From contig CM064862.1 of NCBI GenBank assembly GCA_032719365.1, positions 3,608,501-3,672,500 of the forward strand: a stretch of 64,000 bases of DNA, given 5' to 3'. Shown here piece after piece: positions 47,205 to 61,600 of the stretch (the first letter of the stretch is position 1; each line of letters starts with the position of its first letter). A program made the translations under genes and the position numbers. Below the pieces are notes generated by a model. That model searched no databases, was not told the DNA's origin, and was given only the letters and a program-made list of their open reading frames with translations. The stretch is from Prinsepia uniflora (taxonomy: Eukaryota; Streptophyta; Magnoliopsida; Rosales; Rosaceae).

Positions 47205-50200
47205 GCAGGAACTGTTCCTGCGTTGACCGCCGCGTTGACCGGTACGTGGGGGCGCGTGTGAACAGTGTTTCTGGTGGGACCACCACCATTCTTTAGGTTT
47301 CGACGATCCGGATCCAATGGCGGTGGTTTCGGGTCGATCGGAGATCTTTAAGTTGGTCAAAATAAGGTTTATTGCCTTGGAAAGCGCGTTCGGGCGGCTT
47401 TCCCGGGCCGGTTTCGACCTAGGCTTTCATGGTTGAATGTTAGGGGTTTGTATTGATCTTTACGAATACTTTGGATATGACAGGGGTTGTGTAATCGTAT
47501 CAGAATGAGGGTATACGTTCGGTTTTCGGCAGGACTGTACTGTGAGTGGGCCATTTTCTTAAACCCTTGTGTGCATAAATGTTTTCTGGTTTTATTATAC
47601 TTATTCACATGCTAAAACAATAATGGTTTTGATGATATGGAAAATATGGTTATGGCACGTTTCACGGTATTTGGGCTTGAGACCCGTCTGATGAAACTTA
47701 ATGATTGGTTCGGATGTTATCTATGTATATATATATGCCTTGTATGTGGATATCAATAAAATGCATTTGTTACTGCACTGTATAGATCCTTCCATATTAT
47801 ATTGTCTCCTCCGGCGAGGTACCCCGGAGAGGTCACGGACGTCTAGTACGTCCAGCGTCTATGACGCTAAGCATCGGGAATGCTGTACCCGAACGGGGTT
47901 CGGGGATTGAACTCGGAATTGAGACCCGAGTGGCACGCGTAGCCTTGTGATTGTGACCTTATTGGACGTCAGGGACGTCAGACATCAGGGATGTCGGGTT
48001 TGGAGTGTATAGTGCAGCAACTAAAATTATACTTATGGTTCCGATTATATGGTTTATGATTTTGAATTATGATGCACGCATGTTTGGAAAACGGAGGGGT
48101 AAATTATATGTTTTACTTATCAAACGATTTCATAAACTTGAGTTTCGGTCCACTCACCCTTAATGTTTTGATAACCCCTCCAGGTCGGGAAACTGAGGTA
48201 GAGGAGGAACCAGAGGCTGAGGCATAGATCTACTTCTGCGTACCTGAACCCCTGCTGGGCGGTGTACCCGCAGGTTTACTTTAGAGTCGTGCTCGCAAAT
48301 TTGTAATTTTGGATTATATCCCTTGTCTGACATTCGTTTAATTCGGATTTGATGTATGACTTAAATTTGGTTATTTATGCTTTTAAATGCTTTGAGGTTA
48401 AAATTGGTATGAATTATTGGGTGTCAGACGGGAGCAGGGCACGTTCCCTTGTGGTCCCTGTGGGATCGGGGCGGGTCCTGTCAGTTTAGCCCTTAATCCC
48501 TAGGGGATTAGGGGTGGTCCCTCACACCACACGCGAGTCAAAGTCATGGTCAACGTTAACCGAAAAGTCAACGCCGACGTCACTGCTAACGTCAGGTTTG
48601 ACACCTATCAGACTGACAGGTGCCACCTGTCAGTTGCTGGTTGGTCCATGTATCAGGACCCGTCCCAAATTATTGCCTCCATACCCGGGACGAACCCTGC
48701 TCCCGTCTGAAAATCACACTTACAGTACCAAAAACAACCTTCATACAACTATAAGCATAACTATCAGACGAAGGAGTAAAATATATACAACAGTCAGTCA
48801 GAGCATAGTTCTACAAAATGGGCACAAAAGTCCTACAATGCTAGTCTCGCAACGGAAGAACGTCAGAAGCTCTATGCCTCGATATCTGCCTCAACGTTCA
48901 CCCCAGCGCTATCACCACGACCTGGAGGGAAAATTTAAAACCAAAAGATGTGAGTGGACTAAAAGAAAAACAGAAAGTTTGAAGACCGTTTATTTTCAAA
49001 TCAACGCTAAGAAACTAAAACACTTTGTTCCCTCCGTTTTAGAAATCACATGTCTAACTCAGTGATTAAATAATTCTAAACCAAGAAACATCATAAGAAA
49101 CAGAAACACTATAAAATATCATAAGAAACAGATACACTGTAAAATACCATAAGAAACATAAACACTATAAAACGGATATAGAAATCATAGCATGAGCATC
49201 AAACCATCATTTCTGATCAAACCTGCTGGACCTATCCGAGTCTTTAAACTTAATCAGACCTTAAATGAAATCCGAGTCTTTAAACTCCCGAGTCTTTAAA
49301 CTCCCGAGTCTTTAAACTCAATAGGCCTATGGGGGTAATATCAACATATCCGAGTCTTTAAACTCCCGAGTCTTTAAACTCAATCCGGGCCCGTCCCCCG
49401 TCAAATCAGTATCCGGGTCTTTAAACCCAATATCCAGATCCAGCAAATCCAATCCATATCCAATGTAAAACCAATTCGAAATCTATCGCCAAACTCAAAT
49501 TCGAAATCCCCGGTTCGAAGCCCTTCCGGCGTTCCGAACCGACATTCCGAACCCAAATTCGGAAATCCATCCTTCTACCCAGAAATCACACATAATCACA
49601 AATCCTATTTCATAACCCATTGATCATCATCAAAAAACATCTATAGGTTGAAATCGCAAATATGACATCAAAATCCGAAAACCAGCTTTTTCTCGAAAAA
49701 CGTGCAAAATCTCGGAAATGTCTCGAAAAACATGCAAACTCATCAATCACTTATAATCATCATGTAAAAGCATAAAAACACTCGTAAGATCATAAAACAT
49801 CGAGAAAACAGTTAGGCATGCTCGAAGGAAAGAAAGAGTCCACTCACAAATCAGAACAAGTCACTCGCGCTCCGTGCGCTCCTCGACTGTCTCGGGTGCC
49901 TCCCGTCCTGTCAATATGCACCAAATAGGGTCATAAACACATCAAGGATACTAATCCTAATTTCCCCAATTTTTCGGGAATTAAATAATATTTTAATCCT
50001 AGACCCTAAACCATCCGGATTCCCGAACAACCTCCTAACATCGTCCGATTCACCCGAAATTTATACCATTGGACTCCTTAGGACATTTAGAACCAAAATC
50101 ATGTTGGAAGCTTGGCCGGATTCCTCCCCACGCGCCTCCACGCGCCGCCCAAAGTGGTTGCGCGTGGGCCTCACGCGCCTGCTACAGTGCCACCGTCTTC

Positions 50201-50850
50201 CTCGATCGAACCCGGTTCGCACCAGGCTGCAACCCGGACCGGCGAGAGCCATTCTCCGCCGTCCGGCCACCATTCCACTTCCTTCCTTCACCCAAAGCTT
50301 CGTCCAGTCACAACGAACTCATCCCCCTCACTCTCCTGGTTCGACTCAACCCTCAGCTTCACGACTGAAGCTCGAAAGAAAACACAGACGACCCCCTGTT
50401 TTCCTTCCCGGCCGTCCAGTGCTTCCCCCCTCACGGTGGCGATTCCAACCTCTCCCTAGGACTTCACTGAGTCACTCCCAACTCACAGAAACCTTCGATT
50501 CACCCCTGAAGTCCACGACTTTCCGTTTGAGCTCACGGCCAAAACAGAGTACAGAGTACTCGCCGTCGTCTGAACTCCGCCGTGTACTCCCCCGTCACGG
50601 CGACCGTCACAACCCACTCCTAGGACCTCCCTAAACATCACTGCACTCGCCAATACCCTCGATTCTCATCCTATCTTCACGACTTTCAAAATGAAACTCA
50701 CGGGAAAAACAGAGGAAAAAGGCTTACCTTTCGATTCAGGCTCCGCCGTGCGCACCGCCGCGTGCCACGGTGCTCGTTGGACTCCCTTCAGTCACCTGAA
50801 CCTCCTACCGCCTTGGTTTGGTCCACCACACGGCACAACAGCCGCCCCGG

Positions 50851-53800
50851 TGTAACGACCTGTCCCGAATTCCGGGATTAGATTAGTCATTAATCTTGAT
50901 TAGTGAGGTTGAACGGTGGTTAGTAGGGCGAAATCGGACAAATTGTGCAAAATGACCGTTTTGCCCCTGGTCGTGGGCAAAATGTTGACTTTTTGATCGG
51001 GCAGTCAAATGGACTTTGACCGATGACCGTGACGTAGTTCGGGACGTCACGAGTTCATAGACAGGTGGCACGTTCGATTCCGACATTCGTAGAGAAAGTT
51101 ATGATGTTCGGAAGTTGAGGGGTATTTTGGTAATTTGACATAATAGGGGTCAAATGTTGACTTTTTGACCGGGAGGTCCGATGGACGAGGGCCAAGGACC
51201 GTTACGTAGGTATCGTCAATACGAATCCAATGACAGGCGGTATGCCGAAATCGGAGATTCGACGACGAAGTTATGGTCAAGGAAACGAACTAACGAACCG
51301 AGGCTCCGATTAAAATAATAATATAATAATGAATAGTGATCGTTGACTGTGCACATCCGGATGAGTGACAAGTGTCACCCATCCCTTGTTTCCAGCTCCA
51401 TGTTTCCCTCCCAACACCATCATTACAACATCATCATTCCTCCTTCATCATTTTCCTTCCTTTTCCTTTGTTTTTCTTTCAAACCGGGCACAATTTGGGG
51501 AGAGGATGAACTGGGAGAATTGGCTCCCTTTCTCTGCCGTTCTTGAGAGAAAAATGATAGAGTAATGGATTGAGATATCAGGGGAAACACGAGGGGTTGT
51601 GAGTGTACTGAATTTTGGATTTTGGATTTCGGGAAAATTGGGGGGAAAATTCGAAATGGAAGAATTAGGCCGTGAGGATCGAATTGGAGATTACCTTCAG
51701 CTTCCTGGGATCACAACGATCAGAATCGTCGAAAGAACGAAGGGAATTGGTGCTGTTTTGGCTCTGATCACACTTGGTGACAGAGGAGGAAATTCGACCT
51801 TGAGTCGTGAAGTTGGAGGCTTCGATGGACGAAATTGAGGTGGGGAAAATACTTCTCATGATCCCACGATGCTTCTGGGTTCGTCAATTGAAAGAAAACG
51901 GTCGTGGTTGACGAAACTCCATGGTTGCACAGTGCACGGTGTTCGAGCTTGTGTCGTGATCATTTAGTGATCAAACGACGAAATTGATGTGGGGGAATTG
52001 TTCCTAATGGTCCATTGATGCTTCTGGATGCATCAATTGGAAGAAACCTGCAGCCATTGAAGGAATCCCATGATTGAACAGTGACCGGAGTGTTCTTCGT
52101 GTTCATCGTGGAATCGATGGAATCTGGGTTAGTGTTCGTGTAATTGAGTTTACAGAACTTAAATTAGACTTAAAACGAAACTAAATGAATGCTCAATTGA
52201 AGGAATTAAGGCTGAATTGATGGACATTGAACCGGGTCGTCTCGCGGGTAAATTGGACCCGTTTACCAGACATACGGGTTAGAACGATGCACTGTAGCAG
52301 GCGCGTGAGTTTCACGCGCAACCACTCACGGCGGCGCGTGACGGCGCGTGGGCACGAATCTCGAGGTGAGGTCAACATGACTTCTGTCCTATTTAATGTA
52401 ACGGACATTTTGGGATTGGTTTCGTGTCGATCGGACACCGTCTCGATAGTGTTCGGGATGTCCGAAGGTTTTAAATTAAATTTAAAAATAGTTAAAAATT
52501 CGGGAAAATTACGGGACCTGATAGGATGTTAATGTGGAGGTTAGTAACCCTCTAATGTGATTTGGACAGGATTGGGAGTCCCGGTGATAGTGGTGAGTCC
52601 CGGGAGGGCCGATGGCACGCGTATCGAGGCATACCGTTAAAACGGTCTGTGAGTGGACTTTGGTTTTATAAATTCTATGCATGCTTAAATTTTTTATATG
52701 GATTATGGTTGTGATTGTATGAGGTTGATTTGGTTGTTGGTAAATTGTACGGTTTCACGTATTTCGAGGCGATTTACATGCTTGCACGTAAATCGAGGTT
52801 TTCCGGTTTTACATGGATTTTTCATATTTATAACTTGGATATAATGTGATGAAATGGTTTTGAAATTGGAAATATGAACTCGGGCTTGAGGCCCAATTAT
52901 GTTGAAAATTTCGGACTTGGAGTCCATTTGAGAATCGGGCCGGGGGCCCAGTTGGTTAATGAAATCGGGCCAGGGGCCCAGTTGATATGAAATCGAGCTG
53001 AGACCCATTTGAGTTATGTTATCGGGCCAGGGGCCCAGTTGATTTACGAATTCGGGTCGTGGGCCCAATGGGTTTATAAGTCGGGCTGCGGGCCCAGTTG
53101 GTTTACAAATCGGGTCGTGGGCCCAGTGGTTCATAAAATCGGGCATGAGGCCCAGTTGGATAATAAATGTGATTTCGGGTCAGGGACCCTATGTTTAATA
53201 ATTGTGATTTTGGGTAAGGGACCCTAAATGGAATTACGTGGTTTTATGGAAATTTCGGGCAGGGCCCATTGTAATGATGTGATAAAAGGATTTAAGAAAA
53301 CTGTTTTCCATATACCATCTGGATACAAGGATATATGATGGTCTCCTCCAGATATCTGGGACACTGGGGAAGTCACGGTGCATTGCCTGCGAGGGGTCAT
53401 TGTACGGAGCAGCCGGACCGTATGATGACTCAGGAGCAGGATTGCTATGATTGACGTCAGGGACGTCAGACATCAGGGATGTTAGATATATGGACCCGGA
53501 GAGACCCCGGGCAGCACGCGTAGCTTATGAAACCGTGAGATATAACGTCAGGGACGTCAAGCGTCTGGGACGCTAAGCATCTGGGATGCTGGTGATGGTA
53601 ATGGTAAAATATGGATTAATGGATCTATGACATGGCTTTTCGGTTGGATATGTGTTATGTGGTAAAAATGAATTATTGGTTATGAAATGGTATGTCGGGT
53701 CAGGGACCCTAAATGGTTTTGGATTTATGAATTTATATTTATGGCTTTGGGCGGTGGCCCACATCGTTTTAATATGTCTGGTGGTGGTATTCCACAGTTT

Positions 53801-54183
53801 TGGGCTGAGTTCCCACACTTGGTTTTTGGTTAACGGTTTTTGGCCTAAGGCCCTAAGGGCTCGGTTGAGCAAACGTTTTGGTTACTGGTTTTTGTGGCAT
53901 GCATACGTTTTTATTGGAGGGCATAAATGTCTTATAAATGTATTTGATGAACTTATTGGTTTTTGTCCACTCACGGCTTTTGGTTTTAATGCCCTTCAGG
54001 TTGATTACGGATGCGATTGCAGCAGAGACTGGGACATTGCACACCTCCTCCATCGATCCTTGCGCACTCTGGATGCCCCATTGGGCAGTGGCTCTTGGTT
54101 ATCCCTTGTCTGACACCCCTTGTTGGACGGGAGCAGGGCACATTCCACGGTAATCCCGGGGGGGATTGGGATGGGTCCTGTCA
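50851..54183 (+). mobile_element. Solo LTR (3333 bp), same subfamily as the element at 55366, TSD CCCGG
   Basis: It starts TGTAACGACCTG and ends GGGTCCTGTCA. CCCGG at 50846-50850 and 54184-54188 is a perfect TSD. It aligns along its whole length with 55366-58699 (3334 bp), including the TCGGGCC...GGGGCCCAGTTG array. Confidence 0.93.
52880..53260 (+). repeat. Array of CGGGCC...GGGCCCAGTTG units
   Basis: About ten units of 25-40 bp of the form AATCGGGCCAGGGGCCCAGT with variable linkers. The same array is at about 57390-57790 and 63835-64000. Confidence 0.85.
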
Positions 54184-57100
54184 CCCGGTCTCACAATCTC
54201 CCTGTCTTCCTCAGAACTCCGCCGCACCACCACCGTGCCGCCGAGCACGATTTCTCCACCAAGACACGATCACCAGCTCAAACACTTCTCTCTGTCACTC
54301 TCACAAATCACTCTTCACTCCCCCTTGCACTGAGTCGATCAATCTCTCCCAAAATCTCACCCTCTGTTTCTCTGTGTTCAAAGGCAAAGCACGGTTTGAA
54401 CGTGCACAATGTGTGGCCGTGCACACTTGAGAACGGCCTAGAACCATCCAGTGTCCCCCACGTGTCCAGCATCCATAGGTCAGCACCAAAAATCTCCCTG
54501 CCACTTGCCCTTATCTGATTGGGCTGAGGGAAATGACCAAAATGCCCCTCTTGCACAAATTACCATTTTACCCTCACACTTTCCAGACCCGTAAATATTT
54601 CATCCGACGTCCGATGACAGCGTGGCGCCTGTCGTTGTACTCAGGACGTCGAGACCTATCTAACGGTCCTCGGTCTATGTGAAAATTACAAATCCTCCAA
54701 AAAGTCAACATTTTCCTCATTTAATCAAAATTACGGTAACGCCCCCAATCTTCCGAACGTCATAACTTTTTCTCCGATTGTCCGAATCGAACCTGCCACC
54801 GGTCTACGGACTCGTGACGTCCTAAACTACGTCACGGTCAAGGGTTAACACTCATCCAATCGGTAATTCAAACAGTCAACTTTTGGCCTACTATTCACAA
54901 GGGCAAAACCATCCTTTATATACAAAAATCTTATAAAATTACATTTTTACCCTTGTACGGGTTGTTACACCATGTCACTAACTGCCACGTGTCACTGACA
55001 TGTCAGTCTTGATTGTGCACTGACATGTGACACGTGCCCGTCCCTCATTGGGCCACATCATCTGACATCTGACAGGTGATGACATCAGCTGATGACGTCA
55101 TCACCCTTAACCTCTCGACGGTTCTGCAAACCGGGTCGCCCAAACCTGTGACCCGACTCGGTTCCAGAATCCTTAATCCTCAACCATTTTTCGATCTGGT
55201 TTTTCCCCACACGATCGTCTCAACCTAATTAAGAGATCTACAAGATCAAAACTGGAAAACATGAACTAAAAGCTACCTGAACCTCGATGAACAGTGAGCC
55301 GTGATTTTCAACCGTGGATAACTTTCAGCTCCGGCTACCAAAACTCGTACAACCAAGCCTACTACTATAACGACCCGTCCCGAATTCCGGGATTAGTTTA
55401 GTGACTAATCTTGATTAGTGAGGTTGAACGGTGGTTAGTAGGGCGGAATCGGACAAATTGTGCAGAATGACCGTTTTGCCCCTGGTCGTGGGCAAAATGT
55501 TGACTTTTTGTTCGGGTGGTCAAATGGACTTTGACCGATGACCGTGACGTAGTTCGGGACGTCACGAGTTCATAGACAGGTGGCACGTTCGATTCCGACA
55601 TTCGTAGAGAAAGTTATGGTGTTCGAAAGTTGAGGGGTATTTTGGTAATTTGGCTTATTAGGGGCCAAATGTTGACTTTCTGACCGGGAGGTCCGATGGG
55701 CGAGGGCCAAGGACCGTTACGTAGGTATCGTCGATACGAGTCCAACGACAGGCGGCATGCCGAAATCGGAGATTCGACGACAACGTTATGGTCAAGGAAA
55801 CGAACTAACGAACCGAAGCTCGGATTAAAATAATAATATAATAATGAATAGTGACCGTTGACTGTGCACATCCGGATGAGTGACAAGTGTCACCCATCCC
55901 TTGTTTCCAGCTCCTTGTTTCCCTCCAAACACCATCATTGCTACATCATCATTATCTAATCCACCATTTCCCCTAATTTCCTATTCTTTGTTCCTAAACC
56001 GTGCACAAATTGGGGGAATCAGATTGGGAGAATTGGCTCCCACTCTCTGCCGTTCCTGAGAGAAAAATGAGAGACTAAGATGTTTGATTTAACTGGGAAA
56101 CACGAGGGTTTGAGTGTGGGTTGAATTTTGGATTTTTGATTTCGGGAAAATGAGAGGGAAAATTCGAATTGAAGGAATTGAGCCATGAGGATCAAATTGG
56201 AGATTACCTTCAGCTTCCTAGGAGTGCCACGATCAGTTTTGTCGAAGGAACGAAGGGATTTGGCCACCAATTGGCTCTGATCACACTTGGTGACAGAGGA
56301 GGATTTTCGAAGTTGAGTCGTGGAATTGGAGGCTTCGTTGGATGAAATTGAGGTGGGGAAACTGCTTCCCATGATCCCACGATGCTTTTGGGTTCATCAA
56401 TTGAAGGAAACCGATCGAGATCGATGGAACTCCATTGTTGAACAGTGACGGTGCTCGAGCTTGAGTCGTGACGATTGGGCACAGGTTTGATGCAATTGAT
56501 GTGGGGGAATTGTTCCTCATGGTCCGTTGATGCTTCTGGAATCATCAATTGGATGAAACCTGCAGCAATTAAGGGAGTTCCATGATTGCACAGTAACCGG
56601 GTGTTCTTCGTGGATCATCGTTGAATCGTGGAATTGTAGGTAATGTTTTGTGTAATCAACGTTACAGAACCTTAATTTAACTTCAAACGAAACTAATGGA
56701 ATGATCAATTGAAGGAATTAGGATCGAATTGACAGGATTGGAACCGGGTCGTCTCGCGGGTAAACTGGACCCGTTTACCAGACATACGGGTTAGGACGAT
56801 GCACTGTAGCAGGCGCGTGGGTTTCACGCGCAGCCACTCACGGCGGCGCGTGACGGCGCGTGGACACGAATCTCGAGGTGAGGTCAACATGACTTCTGTC
56901 CTATTTAATGTAACGGACATTTTGGAATTGGTTTCGTGTCGATCGGACACCGTCTCGATATTGTTCGGGATATCCGAAGGTTTTAAATTAAGTTTAAAAA
57001 TAAGTAAACATTCGGGAAAATTACGGGACTTTGATAGGATGTTAATAATGAGGTTAGTGACCCTCTAATGTGATTTGGACAGGATTGGGAGTCCCGGTGA

Positions 57101-58699
57101 TAGTGGTGTGGCCCGGGAGGGCCGGTGGCACACGTATCGAGGCACACGGTTAAAACGGTCTGTGAGTGGACTTTGGTTTTATAAATTCTATGCATGCTTA
57201 AATGTTTTATATGGATTATGTTTGTGATTGTGTGATGTTGATTTGGTTGTTGGTAAATTGTACGGTTTCACGTATTTCGAGGCGATTTACGTGCTTGCAC
57301 GTAAATCGAGGTTTTTCGGCTTTACATGGATTTTCCATATTTATGACTTGGATATAATATGATGAAATGATTTTGAAATTGGAAATATGAACTCGGGCTT
57401 GAGGCCCAATTATGTTGGAAATTTCGGACTTGGAGTCCATTTGAGAATCGGGCCGGGGGCCCAGTTGGTTAATGAAATCGGGCCAGGGGCCCAGTTGGTA
57501 TGAAATCGGGCTGAGACCCATTTGAGTTATGTAATCGGGCCAGGGGCCCAGTTGATTTGTGAATTCGGGCCGTGGCCCCAGTGGGTTTATAAAGTCGGGC
57601 TGCGGGCCCAGTTGGTTTACAAATCGGGGCGTGGGCCCAGTGGTTCATAAAATCGGGCATGAGGCCCAATTGGATTATAATGGTGATTTCGGGTCAAGGA
57701 CCCTATATTTAATAATTGTAATTTTGGGTCAAGGACCCTAAATGGAAATATGTGGTTTTATGGAAATTTCGGGCAGGGCCCAATGGTAATGATGTGATAA
57801 AAGGATTTAATAAAACTGTTTTTCCATATACCATCTGGATACAAGGATATATGATGGTCTCCTCCAGATGTCTGGGACACTGGGGAAGTCACGGTGCATT
57901 GCCTGCGAGGGGTCATTATACGGAACAGCCGGACCGTATGATGACTCAGGAGCAGGATTGCTATGATTGACGTCAGGGACGTCAGACATCAAGGATGTCA
58001 GATATATGGACCCGGAGAGACCCCGGGCAGCACGCGTAGCTTATGAAACCGTGAGATATGACGTCAGGGACGTCTAGCGTCTGGGACGCTAAGCATCTGG
58101 GATGCTGGTGATGGTAATGGTAAAATATGGATTAATGAATAAAATGGCTTATTGGTTGGATATGTGTTATGTGGTAAAAATGGATTATTGGTTATGAAAT
58201 GGTATGTCGGGTCAGGGACCCTAAATGGTTTTGGATTTATGGATTGATGTTCATTTATGGTCGTGGGTGGTGACCCACATGGTTTTAATATGTATGGTGG
58301 TGGTATTCCACAGTTTTGGGCTGAGTTCCCACACTTGGTTTTTGGTTAACGGTTTTGGGCTAAGGCCCTAATGGCTCGGTTGAGCAAACGTTTTGGTTAC
58401 TGGGTTTCGTGGCATGCATACGTTTTTATTGGAGGGCATAAATGTCTTATAAATGTATTTGGTAAACTTATTGGTTTTTGTCCACTCACAGCTTTTGGTT
58501 TTAATGCCCTTCAGGTTGATCACGGATGCGATTGCAGCAGAGACTGGGACATTGCACACCTCCTCCATCGATCCTTGCGCACTCTGGAAGCCCCGTTTGG
58601 GCAGTGGCTCGTGGTTATCCCTTGTCTGACACCCCTTGTTGGACGGGAGCAGGGCACATTCCACGGTAATCCTGGGGGGGATTGGGATGGGTCCTGTCA

Positions 58700-61600
58700 A
58701 CTTGGTATCAGAGCACGGTTGCTCTATTTGTGCGCGCAGGTCGAGGGTGTGATGTCTCTTTGGGCTGCAATTCGTTATCAACCTGATAGATAATTTTTGG
58801 GTTTGGATAGTGGATGGAGTGTGATTGGTCCGATACGCCGTGCATTAATGTGATTCGACCCAGGTGGGGTTGATTGTGATGAACTGGTATAGTGGGACCT
58901 TCGGTTCGGTCATGTGATATTGGATTGTTGTGCTGCTAGGTGCAGCCAGGTTCGGGGAACCTCATGTGAGTAATGGTCTAAAAATGTGAACCCTTGTGGT
59001 GGTTTCAAGTGAGAGGTATGTTGGTTCGTCGGAGTTGGCCGATGACCTAGTGGTGGAACCCACGTTGATGGGATGGTAAGATTGGATTTGACGTCTATTC
59101 GATGTCAGGACCGCGGGGTCGGTCAGCTTGTGGATTTTTTATGACGGAAAGTGGTTGGGTTCGGGGGAACCATAGGGTGTGATTGTGGAACCCTAGTATT
59201 AAAAAGGTAAACCTTAATTGTGACTGGTGGATGAGAACTTGTGCTGCGACGAGCGGTTGAGGTCATGGATGACCATGTGGATGGCTCTGGTGAGTCTGGG
59301 CAGAACTATGGGATTCGATTTACGGATACGGTTCTGAGATAAATTATGGAATCCCGTGTTGGATCGGGTATTGGTGTGATGTGTGGATGCGGATCTCGAT
59401 AGCAATGACAGTTAGTCGGTAGTCATATGGAGATGACTGGCTATCGAGGGTAATTAGTGTGGTTATAATACTTGGGGATCAGGGGACGTTCGGGGAACGT
59501 TCATTTTCCTGATGTGGATTGTCAGAATAGTGGTACCCATAGTCGTGAGGTACGGGATCGTCGTTCGGTATGAACGGAGATCCAGGGTTGTCGTATTTGC
59601 ACACGGCGTGCAGTATGGATGTTTGCGGGTTGGTACTTTTGTGCTGATGCTAGTATGGATGCCTGTGTGCTGATACTAGTGTTGTTGATAGTGTGTTGGT
59701 GCTGGTACTAGCGCTGGTGCTAGTGTCGGTAATGGTGTTGACGATGAGCCACCAGTTGGGGGTGACTCCGTCATGATGAACTTATGTTCGGTCTTCGAGA
59801 TTCGGTAGTGGTTGAGTGATGGACTGGAAAGGATCCAGTTAAGATTGTGTTGTGTTGGGATAAGTCCCAATAGTGGTGAGATAACCAGTGACGAGTGGAT
59901 TAAAAGGGTATAATGGAGACTTGAGTAATCTTGGGATGACGTCCCCTACGTCATGATAATTGGTGGATTTGGGGGAGTTGTTGGCAACTCCAAAATGATT
60001 AAAACTGGAAAAGACAAGGAAAACCATTAGTGGTATAGATGTGGAAATTTGTAATTGAGAATTTGGGAAAACCGAGTGTTGAACCTGTAAAGGTTGGGAT
60101 GTGCGAACGGGACAATAACGGATTGATTGTGGACACGTGGTTATCCAAGTGAGTTGAGGAGGTAGGAAGTCTAGTGGTTAGGCTTGTCGTCTTGTTGGGA
60201 GCATGTCTGTTTCCAACATGATTGGAACCTTAGTGTTGAGGAGAGTTGTGATTGGGGAACGAGAGTGGTGCTCGTTTTTGGTGATTGGTATTCCGAAGTC
60301 ATTGGGGTTGACTTCTTGCTTTCTGCCCTGGCAGACATTGACTGTAGTTACCAGTACGTTGAGCGTGTATTGGTTGGTGAGCCCATGTGTGTTTTTGGGT
60401 CATCATGAGGAACTACGTATTCGAAATTAGGTAAACGAGATTTCTCATTTTCTGCTTGTTGGCAGAGGATGTGGTGAGTGCAGTGAGTTTTGTTGCATCC
60501 ACGTAGGATGAGTTTTGGCGTCATTGTGTTGGATCATCCTTGGTTTTCCTAGGTGGAATGACAAGGATCGATACGAACTTGGTTGTGTGAGTCGTAAATG
60601 ACGGGGTTGAACTTCTTTTCGAAGTGGGGCCCGTATGGTATTCTACTCGGGTGAGTAGGTTTTCAAGGTAGTTGAATTTTGTCAACCTTAGACGTGTGGA
60701 GGTTGGATTGGCTTCCCTATGAAGTCAATTGGAGGTATCAAACGGGTAACCGATAGGTTCGGTTTTGGTGTGTCTAGGTAAATGTAAATGAGATTTCGGG
60801 ATTTGGAATCGAATTTCTGGGTGACGATTCAGGATTCGGTTTTGGAACTTGAAAGTATATTTCTGGATTTGGGTACGGAATGATTATTCCAAATGCTAGC
60901 TTACGGAATAATGATTTCGGATTCGGATTTGGATATGAATTAAAATGTGATGTCTGGGCTTGGATCCAGGATTTCTTACGAAATTGCGGATTCAGATTCG
61001 GAATTGGAACTAGATGTTGGGTGGAGTTTCGATTTGTCTCATGCTGGATTGGGCAAACGTACTCCATTATTGGAACGTGTTCGGCTATGACCTAGGTGGT
61101 TGTAGTCTGGTTATTAGGTAGATGTGTGTACTTCGTACATGGTTCGAGGTACAATACCTTGTAGACTTGTGATGTCTAGTTACGGTATACGGGATATACC
61201 CGAGGTGTGTCGGTGAACGTGTTGGTAGTCGGATTGGTTCCGATACCATGGGATTGGTTGTGGACCGGACATTACTATGCAATGGGTCATGGTAATTCCG
61301 ATGTGTTTAATTACACACAGGTCGTGTGAAATGTCGGTAAGGGTATTGGTGAGTCGAGTACGTTGGTGGCATGTGTAGCCACGAGTGAGTCTAGTGTCAG
61401 TTTTCGACTGACAACAACTGTGTGGTGACAGTTTGTCAGGATGTGTCAACATAGATCGTTGAATGGGGTCAGCTGACTCCTAGTGGGAGTGGGAGAGAAA
61501 CCGTCGAATTGTTGCGTCAACGAGAGGGTTGATTTGACAAGTGGTGTCAAATTCGAAACAAGTAGTTTCAATCATTCGACGGGGTCGAATGTAGTCGTTG

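Larger units (their letters stand above)
45727..48483 (+). mobile_element. Solo LTR (2757 bp), TGTAACACCCC subfamily, TSD GTTTA
   Basis: It starts TGTAACACCCC and ends GGGTCCTGTCA. GTTTA at 45722-45726 and 48484-48488 is a perfect TSD. A TATA box (TATATATATT) at 46361-46370 is followed by a likely leader. It contains a block of CACGTGTCA, TGACATGTCA and TGACGTCA palindromes (46870-47210). CTGTGAGTGG is near 47540 and GTCCACTCAC near 48148. It is the same subfamily as the outer LTR at 22288. Confidence 0.92.
27395..48526 (+). mobile_element. Solo LTR split into six pieces over 21 kb, TSD CCACA
   Basis: The start TGTAACGACCC at 27395 and the end CTCACA at 48526 are flanked by CCACA (27390-27394 and 48527-48531). 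Its own sequence is 27395-27469, 28121-28588, 31155-32008, 41126-41290, 44373-45726 and 48489-48526, about 2.95 kb, the usual LTR length here. The pieces read continuously once five nested insertions, each with its own TSD, are removed. The segment 44373-45726 carries a GAGTTTAAAGACTC array and GTCGACTCACAG. Confidence 0.88.
48651..54969 (-). mobile_element. Solo LTR (2981 bp without insert), TSD CCATG
   Basis: It starts TATCAGGACCC (one change from TGTCAGG) and ends GGGTTGTTACA. CCATG at 48646-48650 and 54970-54974 is a perfect TSD. Its own pieces are 48651-50850 and 54189-54969. It carries the GAGTCTTTAAACTC array at 49235-49430. It is closely related to the LTR at 28589-31149. Confidence 0.9.

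Noticed and set aside
50061..50634. Long overlapping frames including a 177-codon frame
   Set aside because: They lie in the GC-rich part of a minus-strand LTR and are interrupted in homologous LTRs (25560-26000, 29900-30300).
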